Shown: piece after piece, positions 9,501 to 21,500 of the stretch
Layout: each line of letters opens with the position of its first letter
Position numbering within the stretch: the stretch's first letter is position 1
Source of the DNA: Branchiostoma floridae
Taxonomy: Eukaryota > Chordata > Leptocardii > Amphioxiformes > Branchiostomatidae
NCBI RefSeq assembly: GCF_000003815.2
Contig: NC_049984.1
Coordinates: 7,924,604 to 7,988,603 of the forward strand
Length of the DNA stretch: 64,000 nucleotides
Reading direction: 5' to 3'
The notes under the pieces: generated by a model
Databases searched by the model: none
What the model saw: only the letters and a program-made list of their open reading frames with translations
Told to the model about the DNA's origin: nothing
Translations under genes and position numbers: made by a program

Positions 9501-12500
9501 AGCCAGATGTTTCAAGACTCCGATACGAACTTCGTCCAAATCCTTCAGGAAGCCATCGAAGACGGGGATCAGGTCCTGGTCGGTCAGCTGAGCACCGAGG
9601 ATGATTGCCAGTTCGTGGATAGAGAAGGCCAGGGTCCTGCGCACCTTCCACTGTGAGAGGGAACAGAGAAAAGTGGGCATTGTTATTTTTATATTTTTCA
9701 GGAGATAATGAATCACTGTCGGTTAAAGTCTTTATAGAAGTGAGACAGAAAATAAGGATGAGTGCTGGCAATAAGGTGGGTCTGCAGGGAAGGATCCTGG
9801 TATGGCTTAATGGTAAATTATAAGAGGGCTGGCAACAGTTTATGGTAAATTTATGTTATTTGCTTTAGCTTTAGAAGCCTTGTTTTAGAAAGAATGGAAA
9901 GGGACAGTTAAAAACAGCAACAAAAGTAACCATACAGATGTGCACTTAACAGTTAGAATACAAAGATTAATGTGAGGCAAAGAAGTGTTATGCCGATGTT
10001 AACACTACACACGTGACAGCTAAATACCGATACACCAGCAGAAAAGACAACCAGAGTTGACAAGAAGAGAACAGTTTGAGATAAACATATCTGTTTTGTT
10101 GTCTGTTAGACACAAAAATATGAGGCGGTGCAAACTTGCTGGTCCAAAATAAAGTACAGCATGCTGAAGGCTCTAAAAGGGAGAGACTGCAGGTGAACAC
10201 TGAGGTCAGGTTTACCATGGTCATTTTCTGGGCGAGGCTCCTCCATGCAAAGGTGACTCTCTCAGCCCGTCCTGCACTACTGACGTCAAACATTCACAGA
10301 ATCAGATCAAGCGGCATACTCACTGTACTCACTTGCATGTCATTGGCCAGTGTTTCGTACGTGTCCCGCAGGCAGTGCCAGTTGTCCCGCCCCAGCGTGA
10401 AGGCCACGCTCGGCAGGCTGTACGCGCAGTGACGGGCGATCTCCTGGTCCACAGTCTGCGCCCGGGAAGGGTCCGTCATCGACAGGTAATGGTCCAATAG
10501 GGGCTGGGGGATGACATCCTGTGTGGGGGGAGACAACACTTGCTCTGGAACGGCTGACTTTCTAACTAAAATTGTATCTGTTGGAAAGTTTCAAATGACT
10601 TGATTTGGCAAAAATAACACAGCGCTACCCAATGTTGTCCAATTTGTTTAAACTTCCATTTTCCATTAAAACAAAAAACAAAGAAGAAACAGAGTTTTAG
10701 ATCTTCATTCTCTTCTTTCCCCGGACATAAACTCATTATGACTTTCTTACTACGTTAATCTGTATCTGTTGGACAGTCTGACACATTCTAGTTTATACTG
10801 GTACAGTACAAAATAATACATCTGACCATTGTGACCCAACTGACCTGTTTCCTATCAAAGGTTGTATATCTATGAATCCTTTTTAATATACCTAGTTTAT
10901 ACTGGTACTGTACAAAATAAAATATATGACCAAGGAGAATCAGCTGACCTTTTTTCTAAGGTAGTGAATCTATGAATCTTTTATAACTATTTTAGTCCAC
11001 ACCAATGAAATTTTTCGTTCACAGATTTTTTAAAGTGAAAACATAGTAAGCAGACATCATAAATGCAACAGGGAGGGAGGAAAACTTGAATATGACTGTA
11101 TTCACTCAATAAAACTGAGTGCACCGAGGCATACACCTGGTCCTCGGGTTTTGTTTTCATAACGTTTTTCCAGTTAAGCATATTCTTTTAATTTTTTGAA
11201 AATCTGTGAACAAATTAAATTGGGGTGGTACTGTACAAAATAATATATCGCCATGGAAACCCAACTGACCAGTTTCCTCAGGTTCTCCAGGTGAGCGGAC
11301 AGGTGGTGAAGACAACCACACAGCCCCAGAAACAGGACCTTCTTGGTGAAGGTAACACACAGAACTTTAAAAGCTTAAAAGTTTTAAAAGCTCTTTGTAA
11401 GTATCTTATTATATATCGCCATGGAAACCCAACTGACCTGTTTCCTCAGGTTCTCCAGGTGAGCAGACAGGTGGTGTGGGCTGGTAGGGCTGGTGGCGGG
11501 GCTGGACGATGGGCTGGGGGGAGGGGTCACTTCCTGGGTGGACAACGCGGGCTGGAAGTGAAACAGGGGCGAACACAGAGGCCACTGTTAGGCCGTGCAT
11601 GTCAATAACGTGTGTGGTAAAGTATAACTGCAAAATGAACTACATGTTGACCGTACCATTAAATATGGACCAGTTGTAACACAGATATCAGCCGTAAAAA
11701 CGGCCTGGGTATGATATAACATGATATACAGATTGTTGTTCTGTAACTACCAAGAAAACAACATTTAAACTAACGTCTATGTTGAAGAATTGTGCTAGGG
11801 TAATCTATTGTCATTCAACAGAGTCTTTCTTCTTCTACTGCCGCCACGCATCAGCAAATGATGCACGCGACCGATTGATTGATTAATTGAGAGTCTTTCT
11901 TCTTCTACTATGCTCCATTTCAAAGACATTGATTCAATAAATTTCCCATAAGTGGCCATGAATGAAATCATTGGTACCATAACCATCATTAGGTACATGT
12001 ATAGACACTCTAAGACAATACTCAATAAAAACGTTGTGCTACCTGTTGTGCATTGTTGAGTACAGCAGGAGCCTGTTGTGTCCTGGTACCAGCCAGAACC
12101 TGGGAGGCGTCGCTGACCTGGGCCACCTGAGGCATGCTGGGAGCTGTACTCAGCCTCTCCACGTTAGTCACCTCCACTTGTCTCCCTGTCAATCAAATTT
12201 AAACACAGCAAGGGTTAGCTAATGGACATTGTGTAACATTTGAGTCAACTGAAGAACAAATTTGATAGCAAGTACCTGTTTGGACATACTTGTTCATGTT
12301 TTAGAGTCATGTCATTTTAAGTAGGCAAATAATTTGCAGAAGTGCAATTTACATGATGATATTGAGTACTATTCATGTTAGGAACTACAAGTTGTAATAA
12401 AGCGCCAACTAGTGAGTCATGATAGCACTGCAGCCTAATTAGCTATTAGTCAAAAGCAAGCCCAAATGTTACATGTACCTACATTTTTGTGTTACATGAA

Positions 12501-15500
12501 AAAACATTGCAAGAAAGAGTCAAATGAGAAAGGATGTGCACACATCACACAATGAAAGCCTTTCGACCCTGTTCATACCAGGATTCGCTAATCAGCATTC
12601 ACCCTGGCACAGAGATTCACAAATCCTAATATAAACAGGGTCAAAGGCACACAGAAAGGAAGCTTAGTGTCTAAAACAACTAGGAAGGAAAGTACACATG
12701 CCTTCACCTGTCAGGGTACTGACACTGAACGTCTGCCGGTTCGCCGGCTCCAGGTGGGTCTCAGCGACCGCCTGGCACACGGTTTCCACCTCATCGCTCC
12801 CCGCACGGCGCAGCTGGCTTGCGTCCAGGGCGTAGCACCGCTCGCGTGGCGCCTCCGCCGGCTCTAAACTACCCTGTTCTACCAAGTCCAAGTCCAACTC
12901 TATATCTGGCAAGGGAGCACGCCAGTATAAAAAGGAATTGAAGGCCTCGGCATCTTGCTGTTCCGCTTCTCCTTGAGATTCTCCTACTACTTCTTCTCCC
13001 TTGGAATCTTCCTTACTAGCAGCATTGGTTGTGGAGCCAGTGCAGTTGTGGCCATCAAGGCATATTCCTTCGTCAGGGGAAAGTGTTTTTGTGGCGGAGG
13101 GGGGAAGGCTTTCTGTGGTTTTCCTCTCGGAGGCATCTTGCGTATCGGAGGAAGCTGTCACACTCTCACTTTCACTATGGCTGCTGGTTTCCTTGGTTAC
13201 TGATTCTACATCCTGACCTGAAACCGTTTCAGACTCGTCTCTAGTCCTTGAATCGTCACTACTAGAATCTATTTTTGGTTCCTCCTGGGGGAGAGTAGAG
13301 CTGGGTTCTGTGGGCGTGGCTTCGGGCGGGGAGGAGGGGCTATCTAGGTCACGGTCGCTGTCGGAGCTCTCGGACAGCCGGCCGCTGTCGTCATCACCGT
13401 TTTCACACTGCTCGAAATTCCTATCGTCTATGCTGTCTGTACTGCTGTAAAGGATAACAAAACAAACATTTGAAAATCTAGTACAAACTTCAAACTTAAG
13501 TCTATTTCTTATGTGACATGCATATAGATATTGGCTTGTTTCTCCCTAAAAAAATCTTGAAGTCACTGTAAGCCCTGTATAATTGGGGGTTATGCTAAGA
13601 TGTACTTACCATCTACAGTATAATCTGAATTATACCTCATACGAGACCTTGTTCAGGGAGAGTACAATATGCAGTATTCCTGGGAATCGCTAGATGGTGC
13701 ACACATACAAAGAAAAGAAAAGCAAAGCATGATGGGACCTCACGTGATGACGCCCCTTCCCAATCATCATTGACTGAGTGCGAGAGTAGATAAATAAGTC
13801 TGTGCTGTCCATGGGTGGGCAATGTTCACTAATCCCTGCAGCTGAACATAAGTTACTGAGGGTGGGAAGATATACCTGAACAAGGTCTCGTATGAGGTAT
13901 AATTCAGATTATACTGTAGATGGTAAGTACATCTTAGCATAACCCCCAATTATACCTCACTGACTCGACCTTGTTCAGGGAGAGTACAATACGCAGACTC
14001 CAAAGCTGTATCTGGACAGCACAGGTATCAACTGAAGTATCAGTTATAGTCTAAGAAGGTCAGTTCTCGTGACCTAATGTCCTACCAGAATAACTGTTAG
14101 ATAACACTGAGTGCCTGATGAACAAACACTGAAAAGCATTAATCCTTAGGACTTGGTACACATTGTCCAGTCCCATCAACTTGCCCCCCCCCCCTTTTCC
14201 CAAGGGGAAGGAGCCATCCTCAAGTGACCTTTGAGGAGAAAAACACAAACCTCTTGTTTCCCTTCATAGAGGGGAGAAATCTATTAGATGAAGTGGCTGA
14301 TCCTCGTGAAAGAACAGCCTATAACAATAAAACAAATCAATGTTTATCGCACAACAATTGTAACGGGTACAATGTAAGGTAAGGCAATGTATAGCATGCA
14401 TGTGTTGAACGACTGGGCCAATATAAGAGCGCCCAAGCCATCTATCGACCACAGGAAACAATAGCTGAAATTCAAGCTAACTGTGGCTCTTAATAAACCA
14501 AAGAGTACCAACATACCAATAATACATTATACATTTGAATTGGTGTGGTTCATGCAAAACATGAAGTCAACTGTGTTAGATTCCTCCGGAATCCCCATAA
14601 CGTGTGTAACAAACATACTGAACCTGTAACAAGTAGGAGCCTCATCTGTGGTGAAGGCAATCTTTACAAATATAATCGAAGTAAGTACCACTTTTGGTAG
14701 CTCAACACCACATTTTAATGTTTCCAGTCAAGTGGATTGCAGGCTGCCAGAAGCCAGCCCTGTGAGCCTAAATTGCATGGCTCACTTGTCACCACTCACC
14801 TACCGGAAGCTCGGGATAGTGACATTCAGAAAGGTGTGTGATAACTTGCATTGTTCCCCAACACCTAATTTCACAGTGAAGTTTTTGCACTCACACATGA
14901 GTACAGTTCCACCCTTAACGTGTGAACTTGTTTATTTCACTAAAAAATATTAATAGCAAGAAGTACTTGCAATATGTCAATAGCAACTGCCAACAAGAGT
15001 AGTACTGAAGGACAAGGTACATTGTGGGCCTTCGTCGTGTTGCAGACACAATAGCAACTGCCAACAAGAGTAGTACTGAAGGACAAGGTACATTGTGGGC
15101 CTTCGTCGTGTTGCAGACACCAGCAAGACTATAAGGGTTGACATAGTATGATTCTCATCATATTGAACACATCACGTCTCATCATATTGATCACATCACG
15201 TGTCTCATCATATTGATCACATCACATGTCTCATATTGATCACATCACATGTCTCATCATATTGATCACACCACATATGCTTCAGCATACTGACCAGCTG
15301 GATAGTATGATAAAAACCCAGATGGTAACAATGCAACAACGTCCAGACTGTGTGCAAAGACTGCACAAGATAATTAATCTGATCTTCTCTGCAATGTCTG
15401 CCATGATCAGTCTTGATCATGGTTATGTGTAACATGTTCTACAACTCTGTTGTAAGTTACCTGTGAACTTAATAAGGGAACACATATTGCGCTACTTCAA

Positions 15501-18500
15501 CACCATGTGAACCAAGAAGGGCGACGGACCCTTTCCGTCCATAGAAGCGCCAGCAGTAGCCTAACGCTAATAATAAACCACAAAACATGTACAAAACATA
15601 ATGTAATTGTAAACAAAATTGTTTGCACAATTTCTCCGCACAACTCAACCATAATAGCGATAGTTGTGGAGACGTATCAAGCTCGGGCAGCGGCGCCAAT
15701 TCAGAACAAGAGTTCCGAAACTTGAAGTTCACCGTTCATATTGGTACATGTAGCCAAGGCGTTTTGCCCCTTGACTTCAGATTACCGCTGTACACGTAAC
15801 CAAGTAACTACTGGCGTAACATTAGCAGCCAGAAAGGTAGCTAATTTAATGTAAGGCGTGCCCGATGCCCCTCCTCAAACACGGGGCCCCCGATTTCACG
15901 AAAATTATGAATGGAGCATCGGGGGGCGTTCATGCCAACAAGATAATAGGCGGGTTATTTAAAACCCATGATACCACTGAACGTTACGCTGATAATGGAC
16001 TTTCAGTCGGATTCATAACCAATGTGATGTTCCCGAAACGTATAACGTGTAAAAACAGGTCTAAAGCTGAGTCTGGAACGAAAATGGCGGCCAAAATGCT
16101 ACCAGCACGTTCCTATGACCTTTTGACCCTTAATGGGGTCCTCTAGCGATTTTAACAAGAATCGCACTACTGATACAACATTAGCCATCGGTATTTATAA
16201 ACATCCGACTAAGTGCTTGTGGATTCGGTAACTAGGACCGTAGGTGAGAGCACAAGAAACAAGATCTTGGCTACTGGCAAGAAAACAGGTTTCACACCTA
16301 ACGTTACATACGAGGTAGTGAACGTCTACAATATTCGAACGATAGTGTCCTTGATTGGATCAAGGATATGTTACCTGATTGGCTACCTCAATAGCCCCTG
16401 CTCTGGTGACTGGGAATCCCCGCCAGTCCAGGACTAGCACGTGGCGAGCCCAGACGAGCAGCTGTAAACAAATGCTCAGATGGCCGGCATATAATAGTTA
16501 ATCAACCAGTTAAAGAACGTGGTTAATATTTTCTTCATCCTAAAACAACAGGAAGAAGACAACGTTCCGGTGTCAAACACCAACATGCTCATGATGAGGA
16601 AACTTCCAAGCCGAGCGAAGTGGACGCAAGGCTAAACAGTGTATAACTGACAAGTGTCCGCCATGTTCAGACTATATTCTTCATTCATTCATTCAATTAT
16701 CTGTTTGCACTATAATGAACACAACAAGGCTCCATTGTCGGCTCTTGTAATAAGGCCGTGCCGAACAGCAAAAAGGTAAACAATCGTTTTTACCGTAGTA
16801 AGTAGGTAAACACAATAATGTTACCTGAAGTTCCGTGAAGTACACAGAGCTCCTTATTCCCATCTTCTGGAACATACTTACCAGGAAGAAGTAGAATCAT
16901 AGGAATGCTCCGCAACCACGCCCGGGACGGTCAATCTTGGGTGAGCGGAGTTCGGAAGAATACCACCGACCATTTGTCGACAGCATTCACAATGTTTGCA
17001 TTGTTTGCATAACAATGGTTTATTAGAAAGGACACCTGTTCCTCGTATAGAACAATATTCTATCAAGACTACCAAAAACATGTTACACTCGTCAACATGA
17101 ATCATGTTAAATCTTGTTGTCTAAAGTAACAACAATGAGCCAGACGTTGAATATACATGTGTATTAACGTGCGTGACCAGACACACAACGTCCCAGACGA
17201 ATTCAATTTCGTCAATTGTCTTTGTGGAGCATTCTCCGTGATAATGCTAATTACGGACACACTATTCTAGTATGGCTAAGTAATTGATAACTTTATTGCC
17301 ATAAAAAGCTTCCCTCAGGGACAAGCTTTAACATATGCTCCCAATTTTCCATTCGCCAGGAGCTTCTCTTGTCAGACAACTGCGACGTATCATAGTCAGC
17401 AGAAGAAGGGGAGGCCCCTTTCTGTGCCGATTGACGTCTTTCCTAAGTCAACCGCTCAAAAAACGACTTATGGGGAAAACTACCGGACGCTCCTCCTTGA
17501 CGAGCGTAGAATGCACCGGCAACATGCCTAACAGCGTGTTCAACATGGAAGCTTATCCGAGCAACCATAACGGAGCGACCGGAGCCTGTAATCTACTTAC
17601 AGTTCCATTGAGATGTTGATTACCCCGACCGGCCCACGTGGCACGGCGGCTGCCGCTCCTTCTGAATATGGATGGACCCCCGAGACGGTCTTCCACCGTT
17701 CTCGAATCTTTAACGTCACCAGGCGCAAAGAACGTGGGGTCTTACCTCAATTTTTCGTGCCTGCTGCACCGAAAGGGTCAGTGTCTCAACCTCGGGCACC
17801 ATAGCTATAGCGGCCGGCTGTGGCTCCGCTATCCTCCAGGCTCACTGCATGGTGTGCCGATAGTGCCAACTCCGTCTGGCACAAAGGGCCAGTGCCTCAA
17901 CCTCGGGCACCATGGCCATAGCGGCCGTCTGTATACGTAGCCCCGATAACGGTTAAACCTCCAGGTTTTACGGCATGCTTGGCCAATTCTTCCCGTGCAT
18001 GTTGCGCCGAAAGGGCCTCTTGGTCCTTCCCAGCGCCTGGCAAGCCTTGAGCGCTAAGCTCGACCGCCAGTACCGATAGTAGCCCGCCGATAGGGGCTTT
18101 TCACCCTTCCCGGTCTTACGGCCTGCTGCGTCGATAGTAGCCGGCCGATAGGGGCTTACCCTATCGGCGGCATGGTGCGCCGAAAGTGGTTCCTCCACCA
18201 CTTGATAAATTTCCAACGACGAAAAACTGAGTCACTACCGGATCATACCGGAGCAAACTCGATGCGTGCACCTTGCGCGAAGCACAAAAGGAAATGATGA
18301 TTGGGAAGGGGCGTCATCACGTGAGGTCCCATCATGCTTTGCTTTTCTTTTCTTTGTATGTGTGCACCATCTAGCGATTCCCAGGAATACTGCATATTGT
18401 ACTCTCCCTGAACAAGGTCGAGTCAGTGAGGTATAATTAATACCAATACAACATTTCAGGGTTTATAATGGGTACCCCTAACAGCCTGACATAACTGTGT

Positions 18501-21500
18501 GAGAGTAGCCATTGAGTGTGCCAGTCTACAAATATTGAACGGGTGCCATGCCAAGTATCCTATTACACTTGAGTTAATATGTAATACACGTGTGTATGTT
18601 GCAGGCTGCCACTCTGCAATATTTACAAACCTACGAACTCAACTAAAGACAATCAAACAATCACACTATCCCCATTTTCATAGAGGTAATGAAACAACCC
18701 AACACATCTCTTCTTGTACACAAAACTAAAACTCCAACAAGCCCAATAAAACTTTCCCAACCTTTCAGACGGTGTCTCTTGTTCGAGGATGATCTTCTGC
18801 TGGCTCTCTGCGACGTCCAGCATGAACCGCACCGACCCGTCATCTGTCAGGAACAGCCCGGTCATCGCCGAGTCAGCAAACGTGGAGATGAACGGACCCA
18901 GGGCCTGGAACGCTGCCATGCGGACCTGGATGGGAGGAGTACAAATCAACTTTGTTATCTTCTGTTTCCGGCATTTCTGATGGCAGTGAATTGGCCCCAA
19001 TTCCCCCTGGCTGGGAGGAGGGTAGTTGCAGTGCAAACAGAGCTGTCTCTGGACGGAAATCTGTTTGTCGACAAGGACAAAAATTTCACACATCCATCCC
19101 TGTGCAGGGACAAAAAATCTGGACTTCACTACACTAGAAATACATTTTTGCCACAACTGTATGCCTTTGACCCTCCCCTCCCCAAATTATCAAAATACTG
19201 AGCGTGATGGACAAAATCCTCGACAGGAGACAGCCCTGAGTGCAAGAGTGAAGCCATGCATTACTGAACTTCATGCTGCACATGCACCACCACCAACCAA
19301 GAAGCTAATAAGCTGAACAAAAGCAGGTGATGTATGAGATGATGAGATCATCTGAAACACTGCTTTTCTATGGTTGTGTGTTGGAGGCTTCAGTTCAAAA
19401 TGTTAATATCTGTTTTATCTTGTTCACAAACAGACAAACAAGCAATAGTTATCAACTGCCGAAAGCTTAAAAGTAAGGTAATGTATGCATTTATCGATTC
19501 CTAGAACAGAACACTTAAACCATACGAGTAAAAGAGTATCAACAAAATCATCAACACATGTATTTCCAACAAAACTAATTCTTCACCAAAAAACAACACT
19601 TGAAAGTCTTTTATGGTAATGTTTTACATTAGAAACAGTTTGGCAATCCCAGCAAGGCAATAGACCAATAATCACAAATAGAAGTTCGACTAATGACAGC
19701 ATGGCAATTGGCGGTTCTACCAATGAGAGAGGGGCTGCATGTCTGTCACATATTTGTACTTTTACGTTTTTACTTTGCATTTCCAAGTTTTGATGGAGGG
19801 GGGGTGAAGCTATGGGATCGGCCTGTTTGGTTTGAAAGTGAAGTGGAGGAAACTCAACGGCAACAGAAAAAGTCAATGGTAGCGCAGGCCTGGCCGGGTG
19901 GAGGGGAGGGGGGCGGACCATTGCTCAGTACTTGTGGCTATCTCCACGTCCACATCAACAGCGGATCAGAGCCCTGAAAATGTTGTCTCATCATCGCCAA
20001 GTCACACAAATTAACAAACAAGAAGGTGACGTGGTGAAAAGCTGATGTTGTGTAACAGTAAGAATTACATCAACGTTTTGAGAACCTAGACTGACGTTCT
20101 CCTATAAAATCCACAAGGAAGATGTCATATTTATCAATCATTACCTCCAAATATCCTGGGATAGCAAGAGCCAAAAGGCTTCAATAACAAATCTTTTAAC
20201 TGACACATGCACAATTTAATGATGTTTTAGTCTTTTCATATCCTCTACTATGTAAGTAGTATGAAAAGATATGGACTGTGCATAGCACTAACTTAAATGT
20301 ATAGTTGTTATTTTGAATGGATGGATCAATGGTTAATAAGGACATTCATTCACATTAGAAGATATGCATGTCTCTACATTAGATGATTTTGTTAACTTTT
20401 AACCGAAGCTGGTGTGTAACGCCGAAGGCATTTATACCGGCTATATAGATACAGATAACTTATGTATGCTTTTACTATACCTTGACCTATTATCAGCCCA
20501 TGACATACATGCAAATAAATAAGAAATAAAAGAAAGAAGCTATGATGTCACACTCACCCATCGTGATTGGTCAGTGATCAGGTTGACGAAGCACGGCGCC
20601 AGGCTTTCCTTCCGCACCTCGGGGGTCACAGCACACGACACCTGCATGAAGCACTCCGCACACGCTTTCCGCACCCCCCACACACCGTCCTCACACAGGA
20701 AGAAGAACTTGGGCAGCTAAAAACAAAATAAAGGAAACTCTGATTGAGTCGTCAAAAAAAGGGGCCACAGTCTAGCAACACCCGGCAGTTTCTGGAAAAA
20801 TTACAAAACAGTAATTATGTAGATCTGCCCTCATTTTGTTTGTTGTCTCTAACTGAAGCTAGATACTCATTATCACTTGAGTCAGGTGAGAAAAAAAGGC
20901 ACAACACTGGCGGCACACTAGGGGTTCAGACCTAGAACCTTTAGATTTGAAGTCAATAACCCTAACCACAAGGCCAGCTTAGACCAACTTTTCCTCTTTG
21001 AATAAGGGCAGAGCTGCATCTTAGTTCACAACAGCCAGTAATTACAGGATGTTCTTCATATAAATGCTTGAGTAGGCTGTGGCATGGAAATGAATTTCAA
21101 CTTACCAAGAGTCTCTCTGTCAGCTCTGTGCCCACCACTCCACACATCTCACCAAAGTTGGCAGCACACACCTGCAGGGGAAAACATCAACACATGAACG
21201 GAGAAAACACTTCCATTCTTCCTCTCTAGATACAGGTCATAACAAGCTCTAAGTGGGCACCCCTAACAACCTGACACTTCTGCCTTACATGCTACCCATC
21301 TGCAACACATAACTGCATATGTACCTCAAGACAGAATGTAAAAGACACAAACATGCACTTATGCTTACAATTAACATGTAAACCACCAGACTATACTTGT
21401 TTGAACCTTTATTTATTCATGAGAAACTCAAATCAGCCTGTAGGCTGCTTTTCATTGAGGTCATGAGGGAGGTAGGGTCAGATAAAATATAACAGATAGA

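Larger units (their letters stand above)
13951..18436. mobile_element. Large terminal-inverted-repeat element, 4.5 kb, in PPP4R1 intron 10
   Basis: TATACCTCACTGACTCGACC begins at 13951 and its inverse ends at 18435; about 46 bp pair with one mismatch. The left end overlaps the preceding palindrome. Inside are a 71-bp tandem duplication, a roughly 26-bp tandem repeat, an island around 15840-16160 with AAAATGGCGGCC, and a GC-rich repetitive block at 17340-18220. No transposase was recognised. TA or TATA flanks both ends, so the target duplication is ambiguous. It may be a non-autonomous element that captured host DNA. Confidence 0.6.

Noticed and set aside
11225-11608. 127-codon plus-strand frame across exon 13 and its copy
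   Set aside because: Antisense to PPP4R1 exon 13; the internal peptide repeat only reflects the DNA duplication.
18689-19201. 170-codon plus-strand frame across PPP4R1 exon 10
   Set aside because: Antisense shadow of exon 10 plus intron; the minus-strand reading matches PPP4R1 clearly.
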